Part shown: positions 44,653 through 51,010 of the stretch, piece by piece
How positions within the stretch are numbered: position 1 is the stretch's first letter
Layout of the letters: every line of letters begins with the position of its first letter
From: Limoniibacter endophyticus
Lineage (GTDB): Bacteria; Pseudomonadota; Alphaproteobacteria; Rhizobiales; Rhizobiaceae
Assembly (NCBI RefSeq): GCF_014652835.1
Contig: NZ_BMZO01000011.1
Span: forward strand, 62,001 to 126,000
DNA: 64,000 bases
Direction: 5' to 3'
Translations under genes and position numbers: made by a program
Notes under the pieces: generated by a model
What the model was told of the DNA's origin: nothing
The model's database searches: none
What the model saw: the letters and a program-made list of their open reading frames with translations, nothing else

Positions 44653-45546
44653 TTGAGTGATTCTTCAGATTTAACCGCGTCGAACAACTATATCGACAGT
44701 GAACTCGTTGAACGATTAAAAAAGGTAGAAGACTGCTTTGAAGCTGATCTTATAACCTGCATTCATCCGATTTTTGCGCCATTTGACGATATCATAAGGC
44801 AGCAGATGGATGACCTGAAGGACAAGCGTGATAACCTTCTCGTTCTCTTAGAAACCGAAGGCGGATCGATCGAAACAGCCGAACGAATTGTAACAATTTT
44901 GCGCCATCACTATTCTGGCGAGATATCTTTCATTATTCCAAATCACGCCATGTCAGCCGGAACGATATTGGTGATGTCGGGTGACAGAATCCTGATGGAC
45001 TATTACAGCATTTTGGGTCCCATTGACCCTCAAATTCAGAACCGAAATGGCGACTGGGTTCCAGGTCTGGGCTACTTAGAAAAGTACAATCAAATCATTG
45101 CAAAATCTAAACGAGGCGAATTGTCTCATGCAGAATTAGCATTTCTCTTGGACAAGTTTGACCCGGCTCACCTCCATTGGCTTGAGCAAGCACGCGAGCA
45201 CAGCGTTGATTTGTTGAAAGAATGGCTCGTTAATTTTAAATTCAAAAATTGGAATGTAACCAAAGATCGGCAACTTACGGTCACGCAAGAAATGAGAGTA
45301 TCTCGAGCAGAAGAGATCGCCAACGCTCTAAATGAAACTACGCGATGGAGATCGCATGGTCGAGGCCTGTCGATCATGACCGTGAGAAATGATTTGAAGC
45401 TTGAGGTCGAGGATTTTGGATCAGACGCGGACCTGTCTGACCTGAACAAAAAAGTTTCGGGATACTATCGCCTTTTGAAGGATTATATGGGAAGACGCGG
45501 CTGGCAGTATGCGGTTCAAACGCGCGATAGCCGTGCCGTTTACTAG
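44653..45546 (+). CDS. Clp-fold serine protease, SDH family (SppA/ClpP-like)
   Basis: About 297 residues. The core is LLVLLETEGGSIETAERIVTILRHHY (about 68-93), then FIIPNHAMSAGTILVMSGDRILMDYYSILGPIDPQIQNR (about 98-136). The serine in AMSAGT and the ETEGG/GPIDPQ pattern are those of serine dehydrogenase proteinases of the ClpP/crotonase fold. No signal peptide, so cytoplasmic. TTG at 44653 follows GGGGG and fits the family N-terminus (SDSSDLTASNNYIDSELV); an ATG at 44602 is in frame but without a binding site. Unusual in a phage early operon. Confidence 0.8.
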   Translation: MSDSSDLTASNNYIDSELVERLKKVEDCFEADLITCIHPIFAPFDDIIRQQMDDLKDKRDNLLVLLETEGGSIETAERIVTILRHHYSGEISFIIPNHAMSAGTILVMSGDRILMDYYSILGPIDPQIQNRNGDWVPGLGYLEKYNQIIAKSKRGELSHAELAFLLDKFDPAHLHWLEQAREHSVDLLKEWLVNFKFKNWNVTKDRQLTVTQEMRVSRAEEIANALNETTRWRSHGRGLSIMTVRNDLKLEVEDFGSDADLSDLNKKVSGYYRLLKDYMGRRGWQYAVQTRDSRAVY

Positions 45547-45554
45547 GAGGTCAT

Positions 45555-45767
45555 ATGGTCAATCTAACTGAAATATTGCGCACGAACCCCGGCGCGGCAG
45601 ATGGTTACGATGCTGTCCGGCAGGTTCTTGATGACATGAAGGCGCTGCGAGAAGGTGGGGTCGTTCGTGAGAATGATTTGATCCGCCCGGCAAGTGAACG
45701 ACAGTCTCTCAGTGACATAAAGTCCGGATTCAGATATCCGTCGATGCCAAGAATTTCTGTAAGATAA
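45555..45767 (+). CDS. Small phage hypothetical protein
   Basis: 70 residues (MVNLTEILRTNPGAADGYDA, then VRQVLDDMKALREGGVVREN). AGGAGG upstream and eight bases after the protease gene; followed by a terminator. May act with the protease. Unknown family. Confidence 0.65.
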   Translation: MVNLTEILRTNPGAADGYDAVRQVLDDMKALREGGVVRENDLIRPASERQSLSDIKSGFRYPSMPRISVR

Positions 45768-45771
45768 AAAC

Positions 45772-45794
45772 AACCCCGCTTCGGCGGGGTTTTT
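45772..45794 (+). terminator. Rho-independent terminator ending the HTH-protease operon
   Basis: AACCCCGC and GCGGGGTT form an 8-base-pair stem with a TTCG tetraloop, followed by TTT. A second weaker hairpin (AGCCCG ... CGGGCT) lies at about 45811-45840. Confidence 0.85.
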
Positions 45795-45999
45795 CATTGC
45801 CGCGAACAAAAAGCCCGCCACCTCCGGAGAGATGACGGGCTGATAATGGCGATGGAACAAAGCGCAGTGGCAGAAGGCTATCAAGGCTGCCGCGGCGAGG
45901 ACTTCGCTACAGAGTGATCACCTCGCGGAGGGTTAACCCAAGTGGTAATTAACGTTTCGTTGGACACTTTAGGCGGATGAGCCTAACCTCACGTAGAGC
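45795..45999. other. Non-coding gap in the prophage, no gene supported
   Basis: Beyond the terminator the sequence has short stop-rich frames, one further hairpin near 45811-45840 and AT-rich runs. Nothing else identified up to the small minus-strand frame at 46000. Confidence 0.4.
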
Positions 46000-46128
46000 T
46001 TAGTTGAGCAGCTCATGCAAGTGATTTGTATCTACCTCTTGCATAGATCCGACCAAGTCTTTCGCGGTAAACAATAGCGCTTCCGCATCTGAGAGTCGAT
46101 TTTCCGTGTTCTGCAATAAATGAGACAT
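46000..46128 (-). CDS. Possible 42-residue phage peptide
   Basis: Frame starting MSHLLQNTENRLSDAEALLF, ending HLHELLN, acidic and helix-prone, comparable in composition to the plus-strand gene at 46227 on the other side. A half-site GTACCGA of the early operator overlaps its start codon. Weak ribosome binding site. Divergent placement relative to 46227 is the main support. Confidence 0.35.
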   Translation of the reverse strand: MSHLLQNTENRLSDAEALLFTAKDLVGSMQEVDTNHLHELLN

Positions 46129-46226
46129 TCGGTACTTCTAGCCGCAATAATCAATCTTAGATTACCAATTGTTTGTGTCATTACCAGACACAATTTTCCG
46201 ACTGTGAGGAACCAAGGGGACGGCCG

Positions 46227-46400
46227 ATGCATATCCCAGAGCGTGCCTTTGAATTAGTTAGCGAATTGGCAGATGCCTCAGACTTTCTTGACGACTATCA
46301 CCCTGTGGAAATCGCTTCCCTTCTAAAAGAAGCGTCTAATGTACTCGCCAAACTTATCGAGAACCAACTTGAATACCGAAAATTGCCAGAGAGCAGGTGA
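46227..46400 (+). CDS. Small phage hypothetical protein
   Basis: 57 residues, MHIPERAFELVSELADASDF then LDDYHPVEIASLLKEASNVLAKLIENQ, helical and acidic. AAGGGGA eight bases before the ATG at 46227. Unknown family. Convergent with the winged-helix gene. Confidence 0.6.
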   Translation: MHIPERAFELVSELADASDFLDDYHPVEIASLLKEASNVLAKLIENQLEYRKLPESR

Positions 46401-46418
46401 CAATACAGGGACGTCTGC

Positions 46419-46652
46419 CTAACGCTGACGGAAGCGCGTTAGCGCATCCTTGCCTTGCGGTGTGAGGCGATAGGTCGGCTGACCAAAACGAACCTCATCC
46501 ATCCTCTCAATGAGGCCCTTTTCCAGAAGCTTAGCGACGGTGGTTCTTGCTATACCGGGGATGTTCTCCCTATCCGCAGTTCCCACCGCGATGGTATGAA
46601 GTGCAACTAATTCATATCGGCTGATCTGAACGCCAGTTGAACTGTCTTTCAT
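46419..46652 (-). CDS. Small winged-helix DNA-binding-like protein
   Basis: 77 residues. ISRYELVALHTIAVGTADRENIPGIARTTVAKLLEKGLIERMDEVRFGQPTYRLTPQGKDAL has the helix-helix-helix-wing pattern of small MarR/PadR-like domains (VAKLLEKGLIER as recognition part, TYRLTPQGKDAL as wing). GGGAGAGGGAG upstream. It lies downstream of the lysis genes, leftward; may regulate late or early genes. Confidence 0.6.
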   Translation of the reverse strand: MKDSSTGVQISRYELVALHTIAVGTADRENIPGIARTTVAKLLEKGLIERMDEVRFGQPTYRLTPQGKDALTRFRQR

Positions 46653-46708
46653 GGCTCCCTCTCCCTGGGAAAAATCAATCGCTAGCAGGAAGACATGTCA
46701 AGGCGAAG

Positions 46709-46990
46709 TCAGACACTAAAGCCCCCGCGCATGATAAACGCCACCATGCCCGTGATGATGCCGCCGATGATCAGCCACATAATCTTTGCTAACGTCTGGC
46801 TGATCTTCTCAAGATCCCCTTCGATCCGCGAGAAGCGATCATCCATGGCCTTGAATTGTTCGGACTTCCGCGCCTCGGCAATATCTGCCATCCGTTGCCA
46901 GTTCTCGACATTGACCAAGCGTTGTTCTCTCGCCTGGCCCTGTTGTTCGAGAGCGACCACGCGAGATCGTAGATCAGCAGCGGTTTCCAT
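46709..46990 (-). CDS. Putative holin/haemolysin XhlA-like protein
   Basis: 93 residues: a coiled-coil N-terminus (SRVVALEQQGQAREQRLVNVENWQR ... RFSRIEGDLEKISQTL) and one C-terminal transmembrane helix (IMWLIIGGIITGMVAFIMRGGF). This matches the XhlA-type pattern found in many phage lysis cassettes. Adjacent to spanins and lysozyme, hence likely lysis accessory or holin. Confidence 0.6.
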   Translation of the reverse strand: METAADLRSRVVALEQQGQAREQRLVNVENWQRMADIAEARKSEQFKAMDDRFSRIEGDLEKISQTLAKIMWLIIGGIITGMVAFIMRGGFSV

Positions 46991-47023
46991 CGTTTCAGTC
47001 CTATCGTTCAATGTCCCGCCCTC

Positions 47024-47230
47024 TTATTTCCAGCATCCCCGCGATGCCCCAAACCTGTTATGTGCTGCGACCTGATTGGCAAATGGCCGATCATCGCGAA
47101 CTATATTCACGCTCGTCTCAAGGTTCGGGCTGAGCTTCTGCCAGCCGTCGCATACACTCGCTGAGTTCGTCGCTGAGCAAGCCGAGATCGTCACAAAGAG
47201 CACCGGCATCAGAAGCATTGACTTGCGCAT
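47024..47230 (-). CDS. Outer-membrane spanin lipoprotein (Rz1-like o-spanin)
   Basis: 68 residues with signal peptide and lipobox (MRKSMLLMPVLFVTISAC, Cys 18). The mature part is CSATNSASVCDGWQKLSPN onward, ending RFGASRGCWK. It begins inside the i-spanin gene in another frame and overlaps it by 113 bases, as in Rz/Rz1 pairs. AAGGGGAAAG upstream. Predicted to anchor in the outer membrane and fuse membranes at lysis. Confidence 0.7.
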   Translation of the reverse strand: MRKSMLLMPVLFVTISACSATNSASVCDGWQKLSPNLETSVNIVRDDRPFANQVAAHNRFGASRGCWK

Positions 47231-47387
47231 CGATCTTTCCCCTTTCGCGGAGAACTTGAACTGAGGTTTCCAGAGCGGAGGTGGCGGCATTACGCCTGCC
47301 CTCCACCTTCCCAAGATGATAAGACCCGACAACGGCCAGCAGGCCGACGACAGATGCACCGGCCCAAATCTTCAACGACCCGAACAT
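47118..47387 (-). CDS. Inner-membrane spanin-like protein (Rz-like i-spanin)
   Basis: 89 residues: N-terminal transmembrane helix (LKIWAGASVVGLLAVVGSYHLG) and a periplasmic coiled coil (ETSVQVLRERGKIDAQVN ... LLSDELSECMRRLAE). The ATG overlaps the lysozyme stop (TGATG). The o-spanin gene starts within it. Assigned as i-spanin from topology and gene arrangement. Confidence 0.7.
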   Translation of the reverse strand: MFGSLKIWAGASVVGLLAVVGSYHLGKVEGRRNAATSALETSVQVLRERGKIDAQVNASDAGALCDDLGLLSDELSECMRRLAEAQPEP

Positions 47388-48103
47388 CACGAACGGACCT
47401 TGCGATAGATGCCATAAAGCGTCAGAGCGAGGATGAAAGCAGCTATGGTAATGCGCGTCCAATCTCCGCTCGTAAGCTCACGCTGTTGACTGGAGACCGC
47501 ATCCACCAAATCTGGAACGATCGGCGCAATTGCGGTACCGGCACCAGCCGCACCAGTGCCACCAATGACTGCAACGTCGGTAGATGGCACTTTCGTTGAA
47601 GCCTCGACCGTATTCGAAGACACGAATTCGCCTTTGGCCCACAGGCCTGCTTCGGACGCGCGGCGATTGACCAAACCCTGCACGCGCTTCCCGCCCGCAT
47701 TCACCCACTTCATCAGCTCGACGGGCACAGCGTCATAGTCGCCTGCATTGAGCTTCTTGAGCAGCGTTGATTTGTGCAGCGCGCCGGTATTGAAGTCGAA
47801 GCTCACCAGAGCGGCGAATTGATTATCGTTCAACGGCACTTTGACCAGCTCGGATACGCGCTTTTCGAACTTACGAAGATCAGTTTGAAGAATGCGCTCA
47901 GCTTCAGCCTCTGTAATCTTCATGCCTGGCGTGACCTTGGGTGCACCAGCGTTCGACGTGTGCCCATACCCAATAGTGAGAACACCGGCCACATCGCGAT
48001 AGGCGACGAGACGCACACCCTCCCATCGCTTTATGTGGTCCAAGCCTTCACGATTGATCTGGCGGTCACGCAAAAGCGCGCCACCGGTTACGGTTGCGTT
48101 CAT
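47387..48103 (-). CDS. GH24 phage endolysin (lysozyme) with C-terminal transmembrane helix
   Basis: 238 residues. The GH24 catalytic pattern appears as GLDHIKRWEGVRLVAYRDVAGVLTIGYGHT (about 18-47; catalytic Glu then the D-x5-T triad) and QFAALVSFDFNTGALHKSTLLKKLN (about 98-122). Muramidase activity on peptidoglycan is expected. Unusually, after a linker rich in Gly/Ala (about 180-205), the protein ends in a transmembrane helix (IAAFILALTLYGIYRKVRS). No N-terminal signal is seen. ATG 48103 follows AAGGAA. Confidence 0.88.
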   Translation of the reverse strand: MNATVTGGALLRDRQINREGLDHIKRWEGVRLVAYRDVAGVLTIGYGHTSNAGAPKVTPGMKITEAEAERILQTDLRKFEKRVSELVKVPLNDNQFAALVSFDFNTGALHKSTLLKKLNAGDYDAVPVELMKWVNAGGKRVQGLVNRRASEAGLWAKGEFVSSNTVEASTKVPSTDVAVIGGTGAAGAGTAIAPIVPDLVDAVSSQQRELTSGDWTRITIAAFILALTLYGIYRKVRS

Positions 48104-48148
48104 GTGATTTTCCTTACCTGTGGGAAGCGGGTTGCGGTGCTTGCACAT

Positions 48149-48191
48149 TTGCTTGCAAGCAATCATGCTTGCTTCTGGTTATTGCAAGCAA
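48149..48191. promoter_or_regulatory. Repeated TTGCAAGCAA sites between the lysozyme and P63C genes
   Basis: TTGCTTGCAAGCAA (48149-48162) is a perfect 14-base palindrome. TTGCAAGCAA occurs again at 48182-48191, 29 bases to the right, and an inverted half-site TGCTTGC lies between. The cluster covers the region immediately before the P63C gene start, suggesting an operator. Confidence 0.55.
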
Positions 48192-48201
48192 AGGACTTGA
48201 T

Positions 48202-49191
48202 ATGAAAGACCCAAAGAAGAGCGCTGGAGGGAAGGCCCGCGCCGAAAAACTTTCGCCTTCCAAGCGCAGCGAGATAGCAAGGCACGCTGCGAATGCCCGC
48301 CACATGCGCGGCCTGCCTAAAGCAATTTATGGTGACGACGACAGCCCGCTGAAAATTGGCGACATGGAAATCCCCTGTTTCGTCTTGGATGACGAACGTC
48401 GCGTCCTCATCACTGGCGGGATGCAGGATGCGCTTCAGATGGCCCGTGGCGGCAGCATGGTGCCGGGCATGAATCGTTTTGAACTTTTTGCCAGCCGCGA
48501 GCGCATAAACCCGTATATTTCCAATGAGTTAATGGATCGAATCCGGTCGCCTATTATCTTCCTCACACCGCGCGGACAGAAGGCGCATGGCTATGAGGCT
48601 GAAGTTCTGGTTGAGCTATGCGAAGCAATCCTTGCCGCACGAGCAGACGGGAAGCTTCAAAAGCAACAGCTCGGGTTTGCGAAGCAGGCTGAACTGATAA
48701 TGCGCGGCCTCGCACGCGTAGGTATTGTCGCGCTTGTTGATGAGGCAACAGGCTTCCAGGAAGTTCGTAGGCGGGACGCTCTTCACAAGATTCTGGAAGC
48801 GTACATCTCACCCGAGTTGATGAAGTGGGCGAAGCGGTTCCCCGATTCATTCTATGAAGAGATGTTCCGACTGCACGGATGGGAGTACGACCCAGAATCG
48901 GTGAAGCGCCCAGGCGTCGTCGGGAAGTTCACCAACACATACATCTATGAGCAACTACCGCCCGGCGTCGTTGAAGAACTCCAGACTGTGAACCCAAAGG
49001 ATGAACATGGTCGCCGCAAAAACCGACACCATCAGTTTTTAACCGCAGAAGTCGGCAATCCACATTTGGAGCGCCAGATTGCTGCTACGACAACTATCAT
49101 GAGGGTTTCTGACGACTGGCCCACTTTCAAGCGCCTTTTCGCCAAAGCATTCCCGCGCAATGGCGACCAGATGGAACTCCTGCCTGATTGA
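48202..49191 (+). CDS. P63C domain protein (phage moron candidate)
   Basis: 329 residues. The N-terminus KDPKKSAGGKARAEKLSPSKRSEIARHAANARHMRGLPKAIYG is the SAGGKARA motif common in P63C-domain proteins. The P63C core follows as PCFVLDDERRVLITGG and ISNELMDRIRSPIIFLTPRGQKAHGYEAEVLVELCEAILAA (about 100-160). It continues DALHKILEAYISPELMKWAKRFPDSFYEEMFRLHGWEYD. Family of unknown function, frequent in phages and islands. It is transcribed rightward inside the leftward late block, from its own promoter with repeated palindromic sites. Confidence 0.75.
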   Translation: MKDPKKSAGGKARAEKLSPSKRSEIARHAANARHMRGLPKAIYGDDDSPLKIGDMEIPCFVLDDERRVLITGGMQDALQMARGGSMVPGMNRFELFASRERINPYISNELMDRIRSPIIFLTPRGQKAHGYEAEVLVELCEAILAARADGKLQKQQLGFAKQAELIMRGLARVGIVALVDEATGFQEVRRRDALHKILEAYISPELMKWAKRFPDSFYEEMFRLHGWEYDPESVKRPGVVGKFTNTYIYEQLPPGVVEELQTVNPKDEHGRRKNRHHQFLTAEVGNPHLERQIAATTTIMRVSDDWPTFKRLFAKAFPRNGDQMELLPD

Positions 49192-49216
49192 TGAGAAAAG
49201 GCCCGAACGAGCCGAG

Positions 49217-49834
49217 TTACACATGCGCGCGGTACGCGATGGCGACAGGCCACTCAAAGGCTGGCAGCTCAGCTATAAATTCTTCGATTGTTGGAATTTC
49301 GCGCTCACCCGCCTCCACCTTCGAAAGCTCCGTCAGCGCATGAGACCAGACCTGATCTCGCCAAGCGACGAAGGTTTGCGCCTCTTGCGCCCATTGAGGA
49401 ATCGTCGAGTTGACGTAACTGGCAAGCGTTGCGCCGCTATCGTACTGTCGCTCATTGGCTTTCTCATCCAGCATTGCCTGCGTGGCTACACGATAGGAAT
49501 CAACTGACGGCGCTACAGGTGGCGGGACGTATTCAACAAACTTCTTCAGGTTTGCGTCCCACTGACGCTGCCCCTGATTGTCAAGGAAATCGCAATATTC
49601 CTCGTCGCTGATCTCTATTGCGGTTTCAGGAATAGCCGGATTGCGTTCGTAGCCGTCAATTACCTCAACCTCGCCGATTTGTACCGGATCGCCATCTTCG
49701 CCAATAAGTAAGGAACCGTCTTCTTTTACATGATAGACGGGTTCTTTTCGCATAATTGGGATGGGCGGGTAGATTGCGTCGTTCGTAAAGCCAACGAAAT
49801 CGCCTAGATCATCTACAAGAACGAAATTTTGCAT
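49217..49834 (-). CDS. Phage tail-fibre-associated protein
   Basis: 205 residues (MQNFVLVDDLGDFVGFTNDA onward), acidic, with a central proline-rich segment (EYVPPPVAPSVDSYRVATQAMLDEKANERQYDSGATLASYVN). The DEKANERQYDS and C-terminal sequences are typical of tail fibre assembly or fibre-tip neighbour proteins in rhizobial prophages. It starts at the stop of the fibre gene (TGATG overlap). Exact role unclear. Confidence 0.6.
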   Translation of the reverse strand: MQNFVLVDDLGDFVGFTNDAIYPPIPIMRKEPVYHVKEDGSLLIGEDGDPVQIGEVEVIDGYERNPAIPETAIEISDEEYCDFLDNQGQRQWDANLKKFVEYVPPPVAPSVDSYRVATQAMLDEKANERQYDSGATLASYVNSTIPQWAQEAQTFVAWRDQVWSHALTELSKVEAGEREIPTIEEFIAELPAFEWPVAIAYRAHV

Positions 49835-50787
49835 CACGCGGCCCCCACAGCTAGCCAGTTTATACGGATGTTGACAGCGCCGGGGCTTGGTCGCACTGAC
49901 ACGTTAAAGCTTGTTGTCGTCAACTCACCAAGGTTGAACATACCAACAATTCTACCAGACGAAGATGTTCCCATGTCACCATCAAGTGCCTGAACTATAG
50001 GCACGGCGGCGAACGCTGTTGGGAATGGAATTACAACATTGCCGCCTGCTGAAAGCGTCATCACAGAACTGCCCATCTGGACCAACATATTGTTAGGCAA
50101 TTTCCACCATCGTTGTGATCCGCTGCCGCCAGCCGACGCACGGGCATCCGTCCATGCCCCGCTAAGTGCAGTCTGTAATGGTACGACTGTGCCGTCAGTA
50201 TGTCGCGTGTAAGGCGAAGCCTTATTACCTGAAATAAACCCATGCGTAACCGCTTGGTCTGCGCCAATAGTGTTTATCGCACTACGTGCGTCTGCTGTAC
50301 TTGCAGCAGTAAATACGTTTCTACCTGCCGCACCCCCGCCTAGAGCTGACTGAGCCGCACCCGCCGTACTAGCCGTAAGGAAGGTATTCATGAACGCCTG
50401 TATCTGACGTTGCGTGGGCTGGCCCGCAGCGTCAAAGCCCAGCAGTGATGAAGCGGCAGGCGGCAATGTTGCAAGCCCAGGCAAGACACCAGCGCGCAAA
50501 AGCCGGATCATCTCGCGCACATCTTGATCAAGCGTCACATTGTATGGCGTGAAACCGATAATATAAGCGGCGGCTGTCTGCGCAGGACCCTTATATTGCG
50601 TCTCAAGCGTCAACTGGGTTGGCGCAACAGTTTTGATGATCGTCGGAAAGCCGGAGTGCATGCCGAACACGTCGCCTGGCCGGATCGGACCATTGATGCC
50701 GTCGCCCCATGCGGTGCCTTGTCCGGTAACGACAGTGCCGTTGGCGGCAACGGTGGCGGTGCCAGTATTATAGAAGCTATTCGCCAT
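49834..50787 (-). CDS. Phage tail fibre protein
   Basis: 317 residues. The N-terminal domain (SFYNTGTATVAANGTVVTGQGTAW) is a virion-binding type seen in fibres. A linker rich in Gly/Ala/Ser (about 130-200) leads to a receptor-binding C-terminus with LPNNMLVQMGSSVMTLSAGGNVVIPFPTAFAAVPIVQAL (about 230-268), like the gp53-type fibre tip. Host recognition expected. Coupled to the downstream gene. Confidence 0.78.
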   Translation of the reverse strand: MANSFYNTGTATVAANGTVVTGQGTAWGDGINGPIRPGDVFGMHSGFPTIIKTVAPTQLTLETQYKGPAQTAAAYIIGFTPYNVTLDQDVREMIRLLRAGVLPGLATLPPAASSLLGFDAAGQPTQRQIQAFMNTFLTASTAGAAQSALGGGAAGRNVFTAASTADARSAINTIGADQAVTHGFISGNKASPYTRHTDGTVVPLQTALSGAWTDARASAGGSGSQRWWKLPNNMLVQMGSSVMTLSAGGNVVIPFPTAFAAVPIVQALDGDMGTSSSGRIVGMFNLGELTTTSFNVSVRPSPGAVNIRINWLAVGAA

Positions 50788-50986
50788 TTTCAGCCTCGAC
50801 TATTTCTTGCGGCTTAAGCTCGGCTAGCTCAGCTTCCAGCTCCTTCACACGCGCCTCGAGCGCCATGTTGAGCTGTGATAGCTGCGAGCACCGCATGCTT
50901 TTGACCTGATAATCGATCTGCAATTCGCGCAGTTGTGCCTCAGCCGACACCATGAAAGGTGCCGGCTGTTGTGCCTGATTTGCCAT
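50777..50986 (-). CDS. Small coiled-coil phage protein
   Basis: 69 residues; the central LREL to LNMALEARVKELEAELAEL stretch is a predicted coiled coil. Overlaps the fibre gene start by 11 bases, so translated with the tail fibre genes; may be a fibre chaperone or linker. Unknown family. Confidence 0.6.
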   Translation of the reverse strand: MANQAQQPAPFMVSAEAQLRELQIDYQVKSMRCSQLSQLNMALEARVKELEAELAELKPQEIVEAENGE

Positions 50987-51010
50987 GTGATGATTTCCCT
51001 TGACGCGCGA

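Noticed and set aside
48149-48191. CRISPR-like array from the TTGCAAGCAA repeats
   Set aside because: Only two full copies and one half-site, too short and irregular; an operator fits better.
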